Assembly: GCA_902799045.1 (NCBI GenBank)
Contig: CADBZH010000024.1
Span: 1-44,592, forward strand
DNA from: an uncultured Eubacteriales bacterium
Lineage (GTDB): Bacteria > Bacillota > Clostridia > Christensenellales > Aristaeellaceae
Length of the DNA: 44,592 bases
Direction of reading: 5' to 3'
The notes under the pieces were generated by a model. The model had not been told where the DNA came from. It ran no database searches and worked only from the letters and a program-made list of their open reading frames with translations. The position numbers were made by a program, and so were the translations under genes. This document shows positions 8,187-14,603 of the stretch, piece after piece (the first letter of the stretch is position 1; every line of letters starts with the position of its first letter).

Positions 8187-8214
8187 TTGTCATCTCATTT
8201 TCGGGCGTTATAAT
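8187..8214 (+). promoter_or_regulatory. Promoter for the DUF4342 gene
   Basis: -35 TTGTCA (8187-8192), 16-bp spacer, -10 TATAAT (8209-8214), 32 bp before ATG 8246. Confidence 0.75.
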
Positions 8215-8245
8215 GGGCCCATCAAAACGAACGGAGGACACAAAA

Positions 8246-8755
8246 ATGACGCACTACGAGATGGCTGAGAAGCTGGCTGAGAAGATGAACGTGAGCCTGG
8301 AGGAGGCCAAGGCGGCCCTGGAGGCTTGCGATTGGGAGATGCTGGACGCGGCGCTGAAGCTGGAAAAGGAGCACGGCGCGCAGGAGCAGACCTATTCCAC
8401 CCGCGCCGAGACCCAGGAGGACCCCGAGGAGCGCGAGCGGGCCAGGGAGCGCCGCCGCAGCGTGGTGAACGGCCTGGGCGATATGCTGCGCAGCCTGGTC
8501 AACATGGGCAACCGCAACCGCTTTGAGGTGCGCAAGGGCGACGAGGTGGCGCTGGAGATGCCGGTGCTGGTGCTGGTGCTGCTGCTGCTGTTTGCGTTCT
8601 GGGTGTGCGTGCCGCTGCTGGTGATCGGCCTGTTCGCGGGCTTCCGCTACAGCTTTTCCGGCGCGGAGCTGGGCCGCGAGAGCGTGAACAGCGCCATGGA
8701 CAAGGCCGCCGAGGCCGTGGAAAAGGTGAAAGAGGAAGTCGTTGGCGAGAAGTAA
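8246..8755 (+). CDS. UBA-like/DUF4342 membrane protein
   Basis: 169 aa from ATG 8246 (RBS GGAGG at 8233-8237; an in-frame start 33 bp upstream lacks one and overlaps the promoter). Residues 1-45 form a three-helix UBA/TS-N-type domain (EKLAEKMNVSLEEAKAALEACDWEMLDA). A charged linker follows (50-95), then the DUF4342 segment RNRFEVRKGDEVALEMPVLV with one or two hydrophobic stretches (about 108-140) and a charged amphipathic tail. Families with this layout are common in Clostridia but have no assigned function. It precedes a two-component pair across a 112-bp repeat-filled gap, so co-regulation is possible but not shown. Confidence 0.8.
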   Translation: MTHYEMAEKLAEKMNVSLEEAKAALEACDWEMLDAALKLEKEHGAQEQTYSTRAETQEDPEERERARERRRSVVNGLGDMLRSLVNMGNRNRFEVRKGDEVALEMPVLVLVLLLLFAFWVCVPLLVIGLFAGFRYSFSGAELGRESVNSAMDKAAEAVEKVKEEVVGEK

Positions 8756-8756
8756 A

Positions 8757-8852
8757 TGCTGAGGGATCAGGAATAGTGGCTGCCGCTGTTTCTCAGGAAA
8801 CAGACCTATAGGTTCGCGGCAGCCGCGTTGTCTAATCCCTGATCCCTGATAC
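8757..8852. repeat. Heptad-repeat inverted element, copy 2
   Basis: Left arm GAGGGATCAGGAATAGTGGCTGCCGC (split: heptad GGGATCA plus core GGAATAGTGGCTGCC). Right arm GCGGCAGCCGC … CCCTGATCCCTGA. Shares the 15-bp core with the element at 6792 in opposite orientation. Lies between the DUF4342 gene and the response regulator. Confidence 0.7.
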
Positions 8853-8867
8853 GAAAGGAGCAACCCC

Positions 8868-9545
8868 ATGCCCAAGATCCTGATCGTCGAGGACGAGGAA
8901 AAGCTGGCGCGCTTTGTGGAGCTGGAGCTGACGCACGAGGGCTACGAGGTGGACAAGGCCTTTGACGGGCGGACGGGCCTGGAGAAGCTGGAGTCCGGCG
9001 GCTACGACCTGGCGCTGCTGGACATCATGCTGCCGGGCCTGAACGGCCTGGAGGTGCTGCGCCGGGCCCGCCGCACGGTGGACACGCCGGTGATCATGCT
9101 CACGGCGCGGGACACCGTGATGGACAAGGTGACGGGCTTGGACATGGGCGCCGAGGACTACATGACCAAGCCGTTTGAGATCGAGGAGCTGCTGGCGCGC
9201 ATCCGCGTGGCGCTGCGCAAGAGCGAGAAGCGCGCGCCGGAGACGAAGCTGCTGGCGGCGGGGGCGCTGCGGATGGACGTGGACCGGCACACCGTGTGCT
9301 ACGGCGACGCGCCCGTCGAGCTGACCCAGCGGGAATTCGCGCTGCTGCAGGCGCTGCTGGAGAACAAGGGCATCGTGCTCAGCCGCGCCACGCTGCTGGA
9401 GCGGGTGTGGGGCTATGACTACATGGGCGAGACCAACGTCGTGGACGTGTACGTGCGCTACCTGCGCGGCAAGATCGACGACGCCTATGACGTCCGGCTG
9501 ATCCAGACCGTGCGGGGCGTGGGATATGTGATCAGAGAACAATGA
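8868..9545 (+). CDS. OmpR-family response regulator
   Basis: 225 aa; RBS AAAGGAG. Receiver domain 1-115 has acidic pocket E8/D9/E10, phosphoacceptor D52 (LLDIMLPG), the conserved Thr in MLTARD and Lys in MTKPFE. The winged-helix DNA-binding domain occupies 130-222 (LTQREFALLQALLENKGIVLSR … TNVVDVYVRYLRGKID … VRGVGYVI). The type resembles ArlR/CsrR. Its stop overlaps the start of the kinase gene by 4 bp (ATGA), so the two are translationally coupled. Targets unknown. Confidence 0.95.
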   Translation: MPKILIVEDEEKLARFVELELTHEGYEVDKAFDGRTGLEKLESGGYDLALLDIMLPGLNGLEVLRRARRTVDTPVIMLTARDTVMDKVTGLDMGAEDYMTKPFEIEELLARIRVALRKSEKRAPETKLLAAGALRMDVDRHTVCYGDAPVELTQREFALLQALLENKGIVLSRATLLERVWGYDYMGETNVVDVYVRYLRGKIDDAYDVRLIQTVRGVGYVIREQ

Positions 9546-10852
9546 AGACGATGAATACCAATCGCCGCTTCAATTCCATCGCGCGGCGCATCCACAGCGC
9601 GTGGCAGTGGAAGAAGCTGTGGCAGATCCTCCTGCTGAACCTGCTGGCGCTGGGAACGGCCCTGGCGGGCTATCTGTACGCCCAGGAGACGGCGGTGACG
9701 GGCGCCTTCGCGGGCTGGCAGCTGCCGCGGGCGATGACGGTGGCGGCCGAAGCGGGCTCTCTTCAGGCGATGGCGGAGTCTCTCACCTACAGCTTCACCT
9801 TTCAGGAGACGGTGCACGCCGTGCCGCTGGCGGGCTTTGTCAACGTGGTCATGCACTTCGGCGGGCCGCTGCTGGGCGTGGAGCTGGTGCTGTGGTTCTT
9901 CGGCTTCTTCGGAAGCGCCCGGGGCGCGCGGCGGCTTTTGAAGCCGTTGGACCGCATGGCGGCCACGGCTCAGCGCCTGTCCGACGAGGCGGCGCAGCAA
10001 CAGAAGCGCGGCGGCATGGACGAGGCGAAGTTCCACAACCTGGAGGCCGCCATCGAGCAGATCGACATCGGCGACAGGCTGTCCACCGGCGACAAGGACC
10101 TGCGCGGCCTGGAGGACGCCATCAACGACCTGCTTGCCCGCATGCACGCGGCCTACCGGCAGCAGGCCCAGTTCGTCTCCGACGCCTCGCACGAGCTGCG
10201 CACGCCCATCGCGGTGATCCAGGGCTATGTGAAGATGCTGGACCGCTGGGGCAAGGACGACGAGAAGGTGCTGGACGAATCGATCGCGGCCATCAAGACC
10301 GAGACCGAGCACATGAAGACCCTGGTGGAGCAGCTGCTGTTCCTGGCGCGGGGCGACAGCGGCCGGCAGAAGCTGGAGCCGGAGCGGATGGATCTTTCCG
10401 CGCTGGCGACGGAGCTGCTGGGAGAATACCGGATGATCGACGAGGCCCACGAGTGGCGCGAGGGGCGGCTGGCGAGCGCCCCGGTGCTGGCGGACCCGGC
10501 GCTGATCAAGCAGGCGGCGCGGGTGCTGATCGACAACGCCGTGCGCTACACGCCTCCGGGAGGCTCCATCCGCCTGTCGGCGGGGCTGGAGGGCGAGGGC
10601 TGCTGGCTGGAGGTGCAGGACGGCGGCATCGGCATCTCCGGCGAGGACGTGCCGCGCATCTTCGACCGGTTCTTCCGCGCCGACCCCGCCCGCGCCCGCC
10701 AGAACGGCGGCACCGGCCTGGGCCTGTCCATCGCCCGCTGGATCGTCGAGCGCCACGAGGGCCACTTCGAGGTGGTCAGCCGACCGGAGCTGGGAACCAG
10801 GATACGGATGTATCTGCCCGCATGCCCCTCTCCAGATTTAACACGCGCGTAA
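9542..10852 (+). CDS. Sensor histidine kinase, ArlS-like
   Basis: 436 aa. Transmembrane segments at about 28-47 and 98-124 enclose a 50-residue extracytoplasmic loop. A HAMP-like linker follows (RRLLKPLDRMAATAQRL, 130-147). The HisKA box is FVSDASHELRTPIAVIQGY with phosphorylated H217. The HATPase domain shows the N box (DNAVRYTPPGG), G1 (DGGIGISGED), F box (IFDRFFRAD) and G2 (GGTGLGLSIARWI). It is complete and should phosphorylate the regulator encoded just upstream. The loop is too short for a recognisable ligand domain. Its stop abuts the riboswitch promoter. Confidence 0.95.
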   Translation: MKTMNTNRRFNSIARRIHSAWQWKKLWQILLLNLLALGTALAGYLYAQETAVTGAFAGWQLPRAMTVAAEAGSLQAMAESLTYSFTFQETVHAVPLAGFVNVVMHFGGPLLGVELVLWFFGFFGSARGARRLLKPLDRMAATAQRLSDEAAQQQKRGGMDEAKFHNLEAAIEQIDIGDRLSTGDKDLRGLEDAINDLLARMHAAYRQQAQFVSDASHELRTPIAVIQGYVKMLDRWGKDDEKVLDESIAAIKTETEHMKTLVEQLLFLARGDSGRQKLEPERMDLSALATELLGEYRMIDEAHEWREGRLASAPVLADPALIKQAARVLIDNAVRYTPPGGSIRLSAGLEGEGCWLEVQDGGIGISGEDVPRIFDRFFRADPARARQNGGTGLGLSIARWIVERHEGHFEVVSRPELGTRIRMYLPACPSPDLTRA

Positions 10853-10881
10853 TTGACATCCTGACGTTAAAGGAGTATAAC
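10853..10881 (+). promoter_or_regulatory. Promoter of the FMN-riboswitch/ribU unit
   Basis: Perfect -35 TTGACA (10853-10858), directly after the kinase stop, 17-bp spacer, -10 TATAAC (10876-10881). Transcription would start about 15 nt before the riboswitch. Confidence 0.85.
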
Positions 10882-10901
10882 TAAGCCAGATCGCAAGATC
10901 A

Positions 10902-11017
10902 GTCTTCGGGGCAGGGTGAAATTCCCGACCGGCGGTGAAAGTCCGCGAACTCTCGCGCAGCGGGGGCCGAATCGGTGCAATTCCGATACCGACAGTACAG
11001 TCTGGATGATAGAAGAC
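10902..11017 (+). promoter_or_regulatory. FMN riboswitch (RFN element)
   Basis: Closing stem GTCTTC / GAAGAC (10902-10907, 11012-11017). Conserved blocks are in order: CGGGGCAGGGTGAAATTCCC, GACCGGCGGTGAAAGTC, a variable hairpin, then GAATCGGTGCAATTCCGATA, CCGACAGTACAGTCTGGATG. This matches the RFN aptamer throughout. FMN binding in this class favours termination of riboflavin genes, here ahead of a riboflavin importer. Confidence 0.97.
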
Positions 11018-11044
11018 GAACGCGCATGCGCCTGTTGAAAGGTC

Positions 11045-11082
11045 CACGCCCCGGGGCTATTCCCGCGGGCGTGTCTGTTTTT
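11045..11082 (+). terminator. Riboswitch-controlled terminator
   Basis: Stem CACGCCC / GGGCGTG (11045-11051 / 11067-11073) with an inner CGGG/CCCG, then TCTGTTTTT. It sits between the FMN aptamer and the RBS GGAGG (11083-11087), as expected for a transcription-attenuating platform. Confidence 0.85.
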
Positions 11083-11097
11083 GGAGGTGTTGATCCC

Positions 11098-11685
11098 ATG
11101 TCCAACGTTACCCGTACCCGCAAGCTGACCGGCGTGGCGATGCTGTCGGCGGTCTCCGTCGTGTTGAGCTTCCTGTCGTTCCCGGTGCCGCTGATGCCCT
11201 CGTTCATCAAGCTGGACTTTGCCGAGCTGCCGGCGCTGATCGCGGCCTTCGCCTACGGCCCCATCAGCGGCATCGCCGTGTGCCTGGTGAAGAACCTGAT
11301 CGCCTTGCTGAAGACCTCCAGCGGCGGCATCGGCACGCTGTGCAACTTCCTGCTGGGCGTGGCCTTCGTGGTGCCCGCCGGGATCGTCTACATGAAAAAA
11401 CGCAGCCGCTCCGGCGCGCTGATCGGCGCGCTGGCCGGCGCGGCGGTGATGGCGGTGCTCAGCGTGTTCTTCAACTACTACCTCGTCTATCCCATGTACA
11501 CCGCCTTCATGCCCATGGAGGCCATCATCGGCATGTATCAGGCCATCAACCCGAAGGTGGAAAACCTGTGGCAGGCGCTGATCTGGTTCAACCTGCCGTT
11601 CACCTTCGTCAAGGGCCTGGGCAGCGTGCTGGTGACGTTCCTCGTCTACAAGCCGCTTTCGCCGGTGCTGAAGGGGAGAAAGTGA
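11098..11685 (+). CDS. ribU: Riboflavin ECF transporter S component RibU
   Basis: 195 aa from ATG 11098, chosen because GGAGG lies 10 nt upstream and the riboswitch terminator ends just before it. About six transmembrane helices; S-component signatures include the N-terminal basic stretch RTRKLTGVAMLSAVSVVLSF, the FIKLDFAELPALIAAFAYGP segment typical of RibU, and VCLVKNLIALLKTSSGGIG. It binds extracellular riboflavin and works with the shared EcfA/A'/T module, which is not in this window. Regulation by the FMN riboswitch confirms the substrate. Confidence 0.96.
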   Translation: MSNVTRTRKLTGVAMLSAVSVVLSFLSFPVPLMPSFIKLDFAELPALIAAFAYGPISGIAVCLVKNLIALLKTSSGGIGTLCNFLLGVAFVVPAGIVYMKKRSRSGALIGALAGAAVMAVLSVFFNYYLVYPMYTAFMPMEAIIGMYQAINPKVENLWQALIWFNLPFTFVKGLGSVLVTFLVYKPLSPVLKGRK

Positions 11686-11752
11686 CGGAAGAAGACTGGC
11701 CTTCACGGAATGCTGAAGGATCTGTACAAAGCGTCAGCGATTCGTGAAGGAG

Positions 11753-11794
11753 CAACCAAAAACCGCCTCGCGTCAGCGAAGCGGTTTTTGGTTG
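11753..11794. terminator. Bidirectional terminator between ribU and the OB-like gene
   Basis: Perfect 14-bp stem CAACCAAAAACCGC (11753-11766) / GCGGTTTTTGGTTG (11781-11794); A-run and T-run on the two arms let it work both ways between convergent genes. A second, weaker CTTCACG/CGTGAAG stem (11701-11749) precedes it. Confidence 0.85.
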
Positions 11795-11801
11795 CCCCGG
11801 T

Positions 11802-12512
11802 TTATGCCGCGGGGGTGACGGCGGTGATGTGGGGATTGGCGCCCTCGTACCAGTAGAGGAAGCCCTCCAGGTCGACGACATCGCCCACGTTCAGGGCCTC
11901 GACGGCCTTGTAGACCTCGGTGTCCTGGCCGCAGAGATAGAACTCCACGCAGAAATCGTAGGTCTGGCCATCCTTGGAAACCTTGAAGTACAGGTCGTCG
12001 GTCTTGCCCTCGGGATCCTTGTAGGCGAAGGCCGCGCCGGTCTCGTCGTAGGCTTCCACGGTCATGCCCTTGAAGGCGACCAGCTGGTTCTGGTGGTCGA
12101 TCAGCTCGTCCTTGCCCAGCAGATCGGTCACGTCCACGGGCTCGGCCACGAAGGCCTCGCCGCCCTCGACGAACTCAAAGGTGGCGTCCACGATCTCAAC
12201 CTCGCCGGACCACTCGCTCTTGTAGCCGGTAACCTTGATCAGCGTGCCGGGCTCCAGCTTCGCGGCGTCCTCCTCGGAGCAGGCCATATTGTAGATGAAG
12301 TACGCGCCATCCTGATCGGCGGCATAAACAGTCACCTGGTTATCCCACCAGGACTGATGCGCCTGCACATAGCACTCGACGGTCACGGCGTCGTCCACGG
12401 CCGCGGCGGCATAGTCCGCATAGGTCATGGTCGCGGCTTCCTCGGCCAGCGCCAGTCCGCACAGAGCCAGCGCCAGGGTCAGCGCCAGAACAGCAGCCAG
12501 AATCTTCTTCAT
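11802..12512 (-). CDS. Secreted protein with two OB-fold-like repeats
   Basis: 236 aa from ATG 12512, with RBS GGAGG upstream; the longer frame from 12557 has no signal. Residues 1-23 are a clean signal peptide (KKILAAVLALTLALALCGLALAEE, cut after ALA). The mature part appears to hold two beta-rich units: about 35-120 (VTVECYVQAHQSWWDNQVTVYAADQDGAYFIYN … GTLIKVTGYKSEWSGEVEIVDATFE) and 130-235 (QLVAFKGMTVEAYDETGAAFAYKDPEG … NVGDVVDLEGFLYWYEGANPHITAV). The G-x-x-I-x-V-x-G-x pattern is typical of OB folds in BOF/YdeI-like secreted proteins. Ligand unknown. It is the last gene in the minus-strand group and has its own promoter. Confidence 0.75.
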   Translation of the reverse strand: MKKILAAVLALTLALALCGLALAEEAATMTYADYAAAAVDDAVTVECYVQAHQSWWDNQVTVYAADQDGAYFIYNMACSEEDAAKLEPGTLIKVTGYKSEWSGEVEIVDATFEFVEGGEAFVAEPVDVTDLLGKDELIDHQNQLVAFKGMTVEAYDETGAAFAYKDPEGKTDDLYFKVSKDGQTYDFCVEFYLCGQDTEVYKAVEALNVGDVVDLEGFLYWYEGANPHITAVTPAA

Positions 12513-12606
12513 TCTTTCTTCCTCCTTGATGTTTGGTACGGCTTTCGCTCGCCGCATGGGTTGGACGAAAGCCGCCGTTGGCGGGTTCCCGCCTGGAGAC
12601 AGTTTT

Positions 12607-12634
12607 ATTATACTACGATTTGATGATTATTCAA
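12607..12634 (-). promoter_or_regulatory. Promoter of the OB-like gene
   Basis: Minus strand: -35 TTGAAT (12634-12629), 16-bp spacer, -10 TATAAT (12612-12607). The -35 overlaps the end of the acyltransferase gene. Confidence 0.65.
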
Positions 12635-13815
12635 TGATTTAACAGGAATTTTCGTTTCCCCCAGTTCGCCGCGGGCTTCTCCACCAGCCAGGTCACGGCC
12701 AGCGCCGCCAGCAGCGCCGCGGCGAAACAGAGCAGCGTGTAGTTGAGCTGCCAGGGCATCTCCCCGGCCTGGTTGGGGTTGGCCTCGGCCAGGTAGGGCG
12801 GGAGGCGCCACTCCTTCAGCTTCACGGCCAGCCACTGGTGCCAGATGTAGAAATTGAAGGACAGGCCGCTGAGAAAGCGCACGACGCAGTTGGAAAAGGC
12901 GCGGCGCACCGGCTGGAAGCTGAGGCTGCCGCCGGCCAGCACCAGCGCCCCGCAGGCGCTGAACAGCCAGCGGCGGTCCAGCTGGCCCTGGCGGATCAGG
13001 TCGTAGCCGTAGATGTGGGCCTGGGCGTCCAGCAGCCGCCAGAGGCCCCATGCGCCCAGGGCGCAGGCGACGGTGGCCAGCGCGGCGATCCACCCGCGAT
13101 GCCGCTTCCGTCTGGCGAGTCGGACGTAGAGGTGGGCCGCCAGCATGCCGTTGGCGTAGGCGTCCAGGCAGTTGGGCAGGCGGTTCACGAACAGCGTGGT
13201 GTCGGCCATCTGGCCCGTCCACAGCCGCTGGAAGCACAGCGCCGCGCCCACCATCGCCGCATAGGCGACCAGCGGGCGCTTTCGAAACAGCGGGGCCAGC
13301 GCCGGCAGGATCAGGTAGAACTGGACCTCCACCGCCAGCGTCCACAGCACCACGTTCAGCCGCGTCATCACATAGGTGTCGTAGAACAGGTTGTGGGTGA
13401 AGGTGAGGTGCGCGCCCAGGTCCTTGAGCAGGACGGGAACGTCGTTGAAATTCACCTCAGGCAGCGCAAACAGCAGCATCACCGCCAGGCACAGCCAGTA
13501 GCTGGGCAGGATGCGCAGCGCCCGCCGCACATAGAACTGGCCCGCGGGGCGCGCCTTGCCGTTGGCGTAGGGCAGGTACAGCAAAAACCCGCTGAGCATC
13601 AACAGCAGGTCCACGTACATATAGCCGGCTTGCACCGTGGGCATCAGGCTCAGCTTCCAGGCGCCGATTTGAAGCGTCGGGCTCAGCCACGATTGCTGCC
13701 AGATGTGGTACCAGGCGATCATGCCCACGCACACCACCCGCAGCAGGTCGCCCGCGGCGGCGTGATCCGCCGGGGCGAGGGCGACGCGCCGGCGCTTGGA
13801 TTGGCTCTTCTTCAT
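12631..13815 (-). CDS. Membrane acyltransferase, family 3
   Basis: 394 aa from ATG 13815, 20 bp after the stop of the SleB-like gene and preceded by AGAGGGA. About ten hydrophobic helices. Family hallmarks: an early His in GMIAWYHIWQQSW, the R-R pair of FYVRRALRILPSYWLCL, YVDLLLMLSGFLLYLPYANG, and the V-E-V-Q-F-Y-L-I-L-P segment. Members (OatA N-domain, exopolysaccharide and macrolide acyltransferases) move acyl groups across the membrane onto sugars. There is no SGNH domain, so the acceptor cannot be named; a wall or surface polysaccharide is likely. It shares a transcript with the upstream wall hydrolase. Confidence 0.88.
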   Translation of the reverse strand: MKKSQSKRRRVALAPADHAAAGDLLRVVCVGMIAWYHIWQQSWLSPTLQIGAWKLSLMPTVQAGYMYVDLLLMLSGFLLYLPYANGKARPAGQFYVRRALRILPSYWLCLAVMLLFALPEVNFNDVPVLLKDLGAHLTFTHNLFYDTYVMTRLNVVLWTLAVEVQFYLILPALAPLFRKRPLVAYAAMVGAALCFQRLWTGQMADTTLFVNRLPNCLDAYANGMLAAHLYVRLARRKRHRGWIAALATVACALGAWGLWRLLDAQAHIYGYDLIRQGQLDRRWLFSACGALVLAGGSLSFQPVRRAFSNCVVRFLSGLSFNFYIWHQWLAVKLKEWRLPPYLAEANPNQAGEMPWQLNYTLLCFAAALLAALAVTWLVEKPAANWGKRKFLLNH

Positions 13816-13835
13816 GTCGGTCTTGAACGATCCCT

Positions 13836-14246
13836 CTATGCCCTGTCGTAGAACGCGAAGCCGCCGACGGTGGCCAGCGGGGCGTCCTCGCGGGGGTGGC
13901 TGGCGCTGAGGGACTGGTACCAGAGGGCGTCGGCGCTCAGCGCCCTGCGGCCGGAGAGCACCGCGTGGGCGGCCTTCAAGCTCTGGGCGTCGTAGCGGCG
14001 GCCGATGGGGAACTGGTGCTGCTCGTTTAACACGTCGCCCAGGTCGTCCGCGAACCACACGCTGTCCAGCCGGTTCATCGCCACGGTGCCGATGGCCAGC
14101 TTGGTGTCGTAGCTCTCGTCCCGCGCCAGCGCGTAGATGGCCCGAGCCAGCAGCACTGTGTCCCTGTCCTCCGTGAAGCTGGCATGGGGCAGCAGCGCGC
14201 CGGTCAGCAGCGCCGCCAGCGCCAGGATCGCAATCCATTTCCGCAT
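13836..14246 (-). CDS. SleB/CwlJ-like cell wall hydrolase, short and atypical
   Basis: 136 aa from ATG 14246 (RBS AAGGATC). Signal peptide or anchor at 4-20 (WIAILALAALLTGALL). Residues 28-135 match the hydrolase_2 fold: LLARAIYALARDESYDTKLAIGTVAMNRLDS, an internal WFADDLGDVLNEQHQFPIG loop, and AHAVLSGRRALSADALWYQS. The usual A-R-x-I-Y-G-E-A-R-G-E motif reads IYALARDES, so the first Glu, thought to be catalytic in SleB, is Leu. Activity on spore or vegetative peptidoglycan is therefore uncertain. No peptidoglycan-binding domain. Cotranscribed with the acyltransferase. Confidence 0.75.
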   Translation of the reverse strand: MRKWIAILALAALLTGALLPHASFTEDRDTVLLARAIYALARDESYDTKLAIGTVAMNRLDSVWFADDLGDVLNEQHQFPIGRRYDAQSLKAAHAVLSGRRALSADALWYQSLSASHPREDAPLATVGGFAFYDRA

Positions 14247-14262
14247 CGTTTGATCCTTCTTT

Positions 14263-14290
14263 CGGGGCGCGCAACGGCTGGCGCGCCCCG
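14263..14290 (-). promoter_or_regulatory. Leader hairpin before the SleB-like gene
   Basis: Perfect 10-bp GC stem CGGGGCGCGC (14263-14272) / GCGCGCCCCG (14281-14290) in the 5' leader, ending a few bases before the ribosome binding site; it could affect ribosome access. Confidence 0.5.
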
Positions 14291-14313
14291 TGAATTCATG
14301 ATTTTGCACATGG

Positions 14314-14342
14314 ATTATACATCATCCCGTAACAGGTTTCAA
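14314..14342 (-). promoter_or_regulatory. Promoter of the SleB-like/acyltransferase unit
   Basis: Minus strand: -35 TTGAAA (14342-14337), 17-bp spacer, -10 TATAAT (14319-14314). Confidence 0.75.
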
Positions 14343-14543
14343 TGGATCTGTAATAAATGTGAAACAATTGTCCAGATTGCCGATTTTTGTCCAATTTGGG
14401 AGGGAGAGGGGCACGGCTCACGCATGAGTGACGAATCATGGATGAAATGGCGACGCATCGGCGCCCCTGCGGTATAATGGGCCCTGGATCATTATGATGC
14501 TATTGTAACGCATGCGTTTGCCCTGGTGAATGCCGGTTCCCGG
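14343..14543. other. Intergenic stretch before the C11 protease gene
   Basis: No gene seen. It contains a second TATAAT (14473-14478) without a clear -35, and a 17-nt block GCATCGGCGCCCCTGCG (14455-14471) that recurs as half of the hairpin at 25580-25606. Confidence 0.5.
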
Positions 14544-14573
14544 TGGACAGCCGGAGCCGGGATGTGCTATAAT
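14544..14573 (+). promoter_or_regulatory. Promoter of the C11 protease gene
   Basis: -35 TGGACA (14544-14549), 18-bp spacer, -10 TATAAT (14568-14573), 31 bp before ATG 14604. Confidence 0.75.
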
Positions 14574-14603
14574 TCATCCATATCAATGGCTTCGGAGGGC
14601 GCA

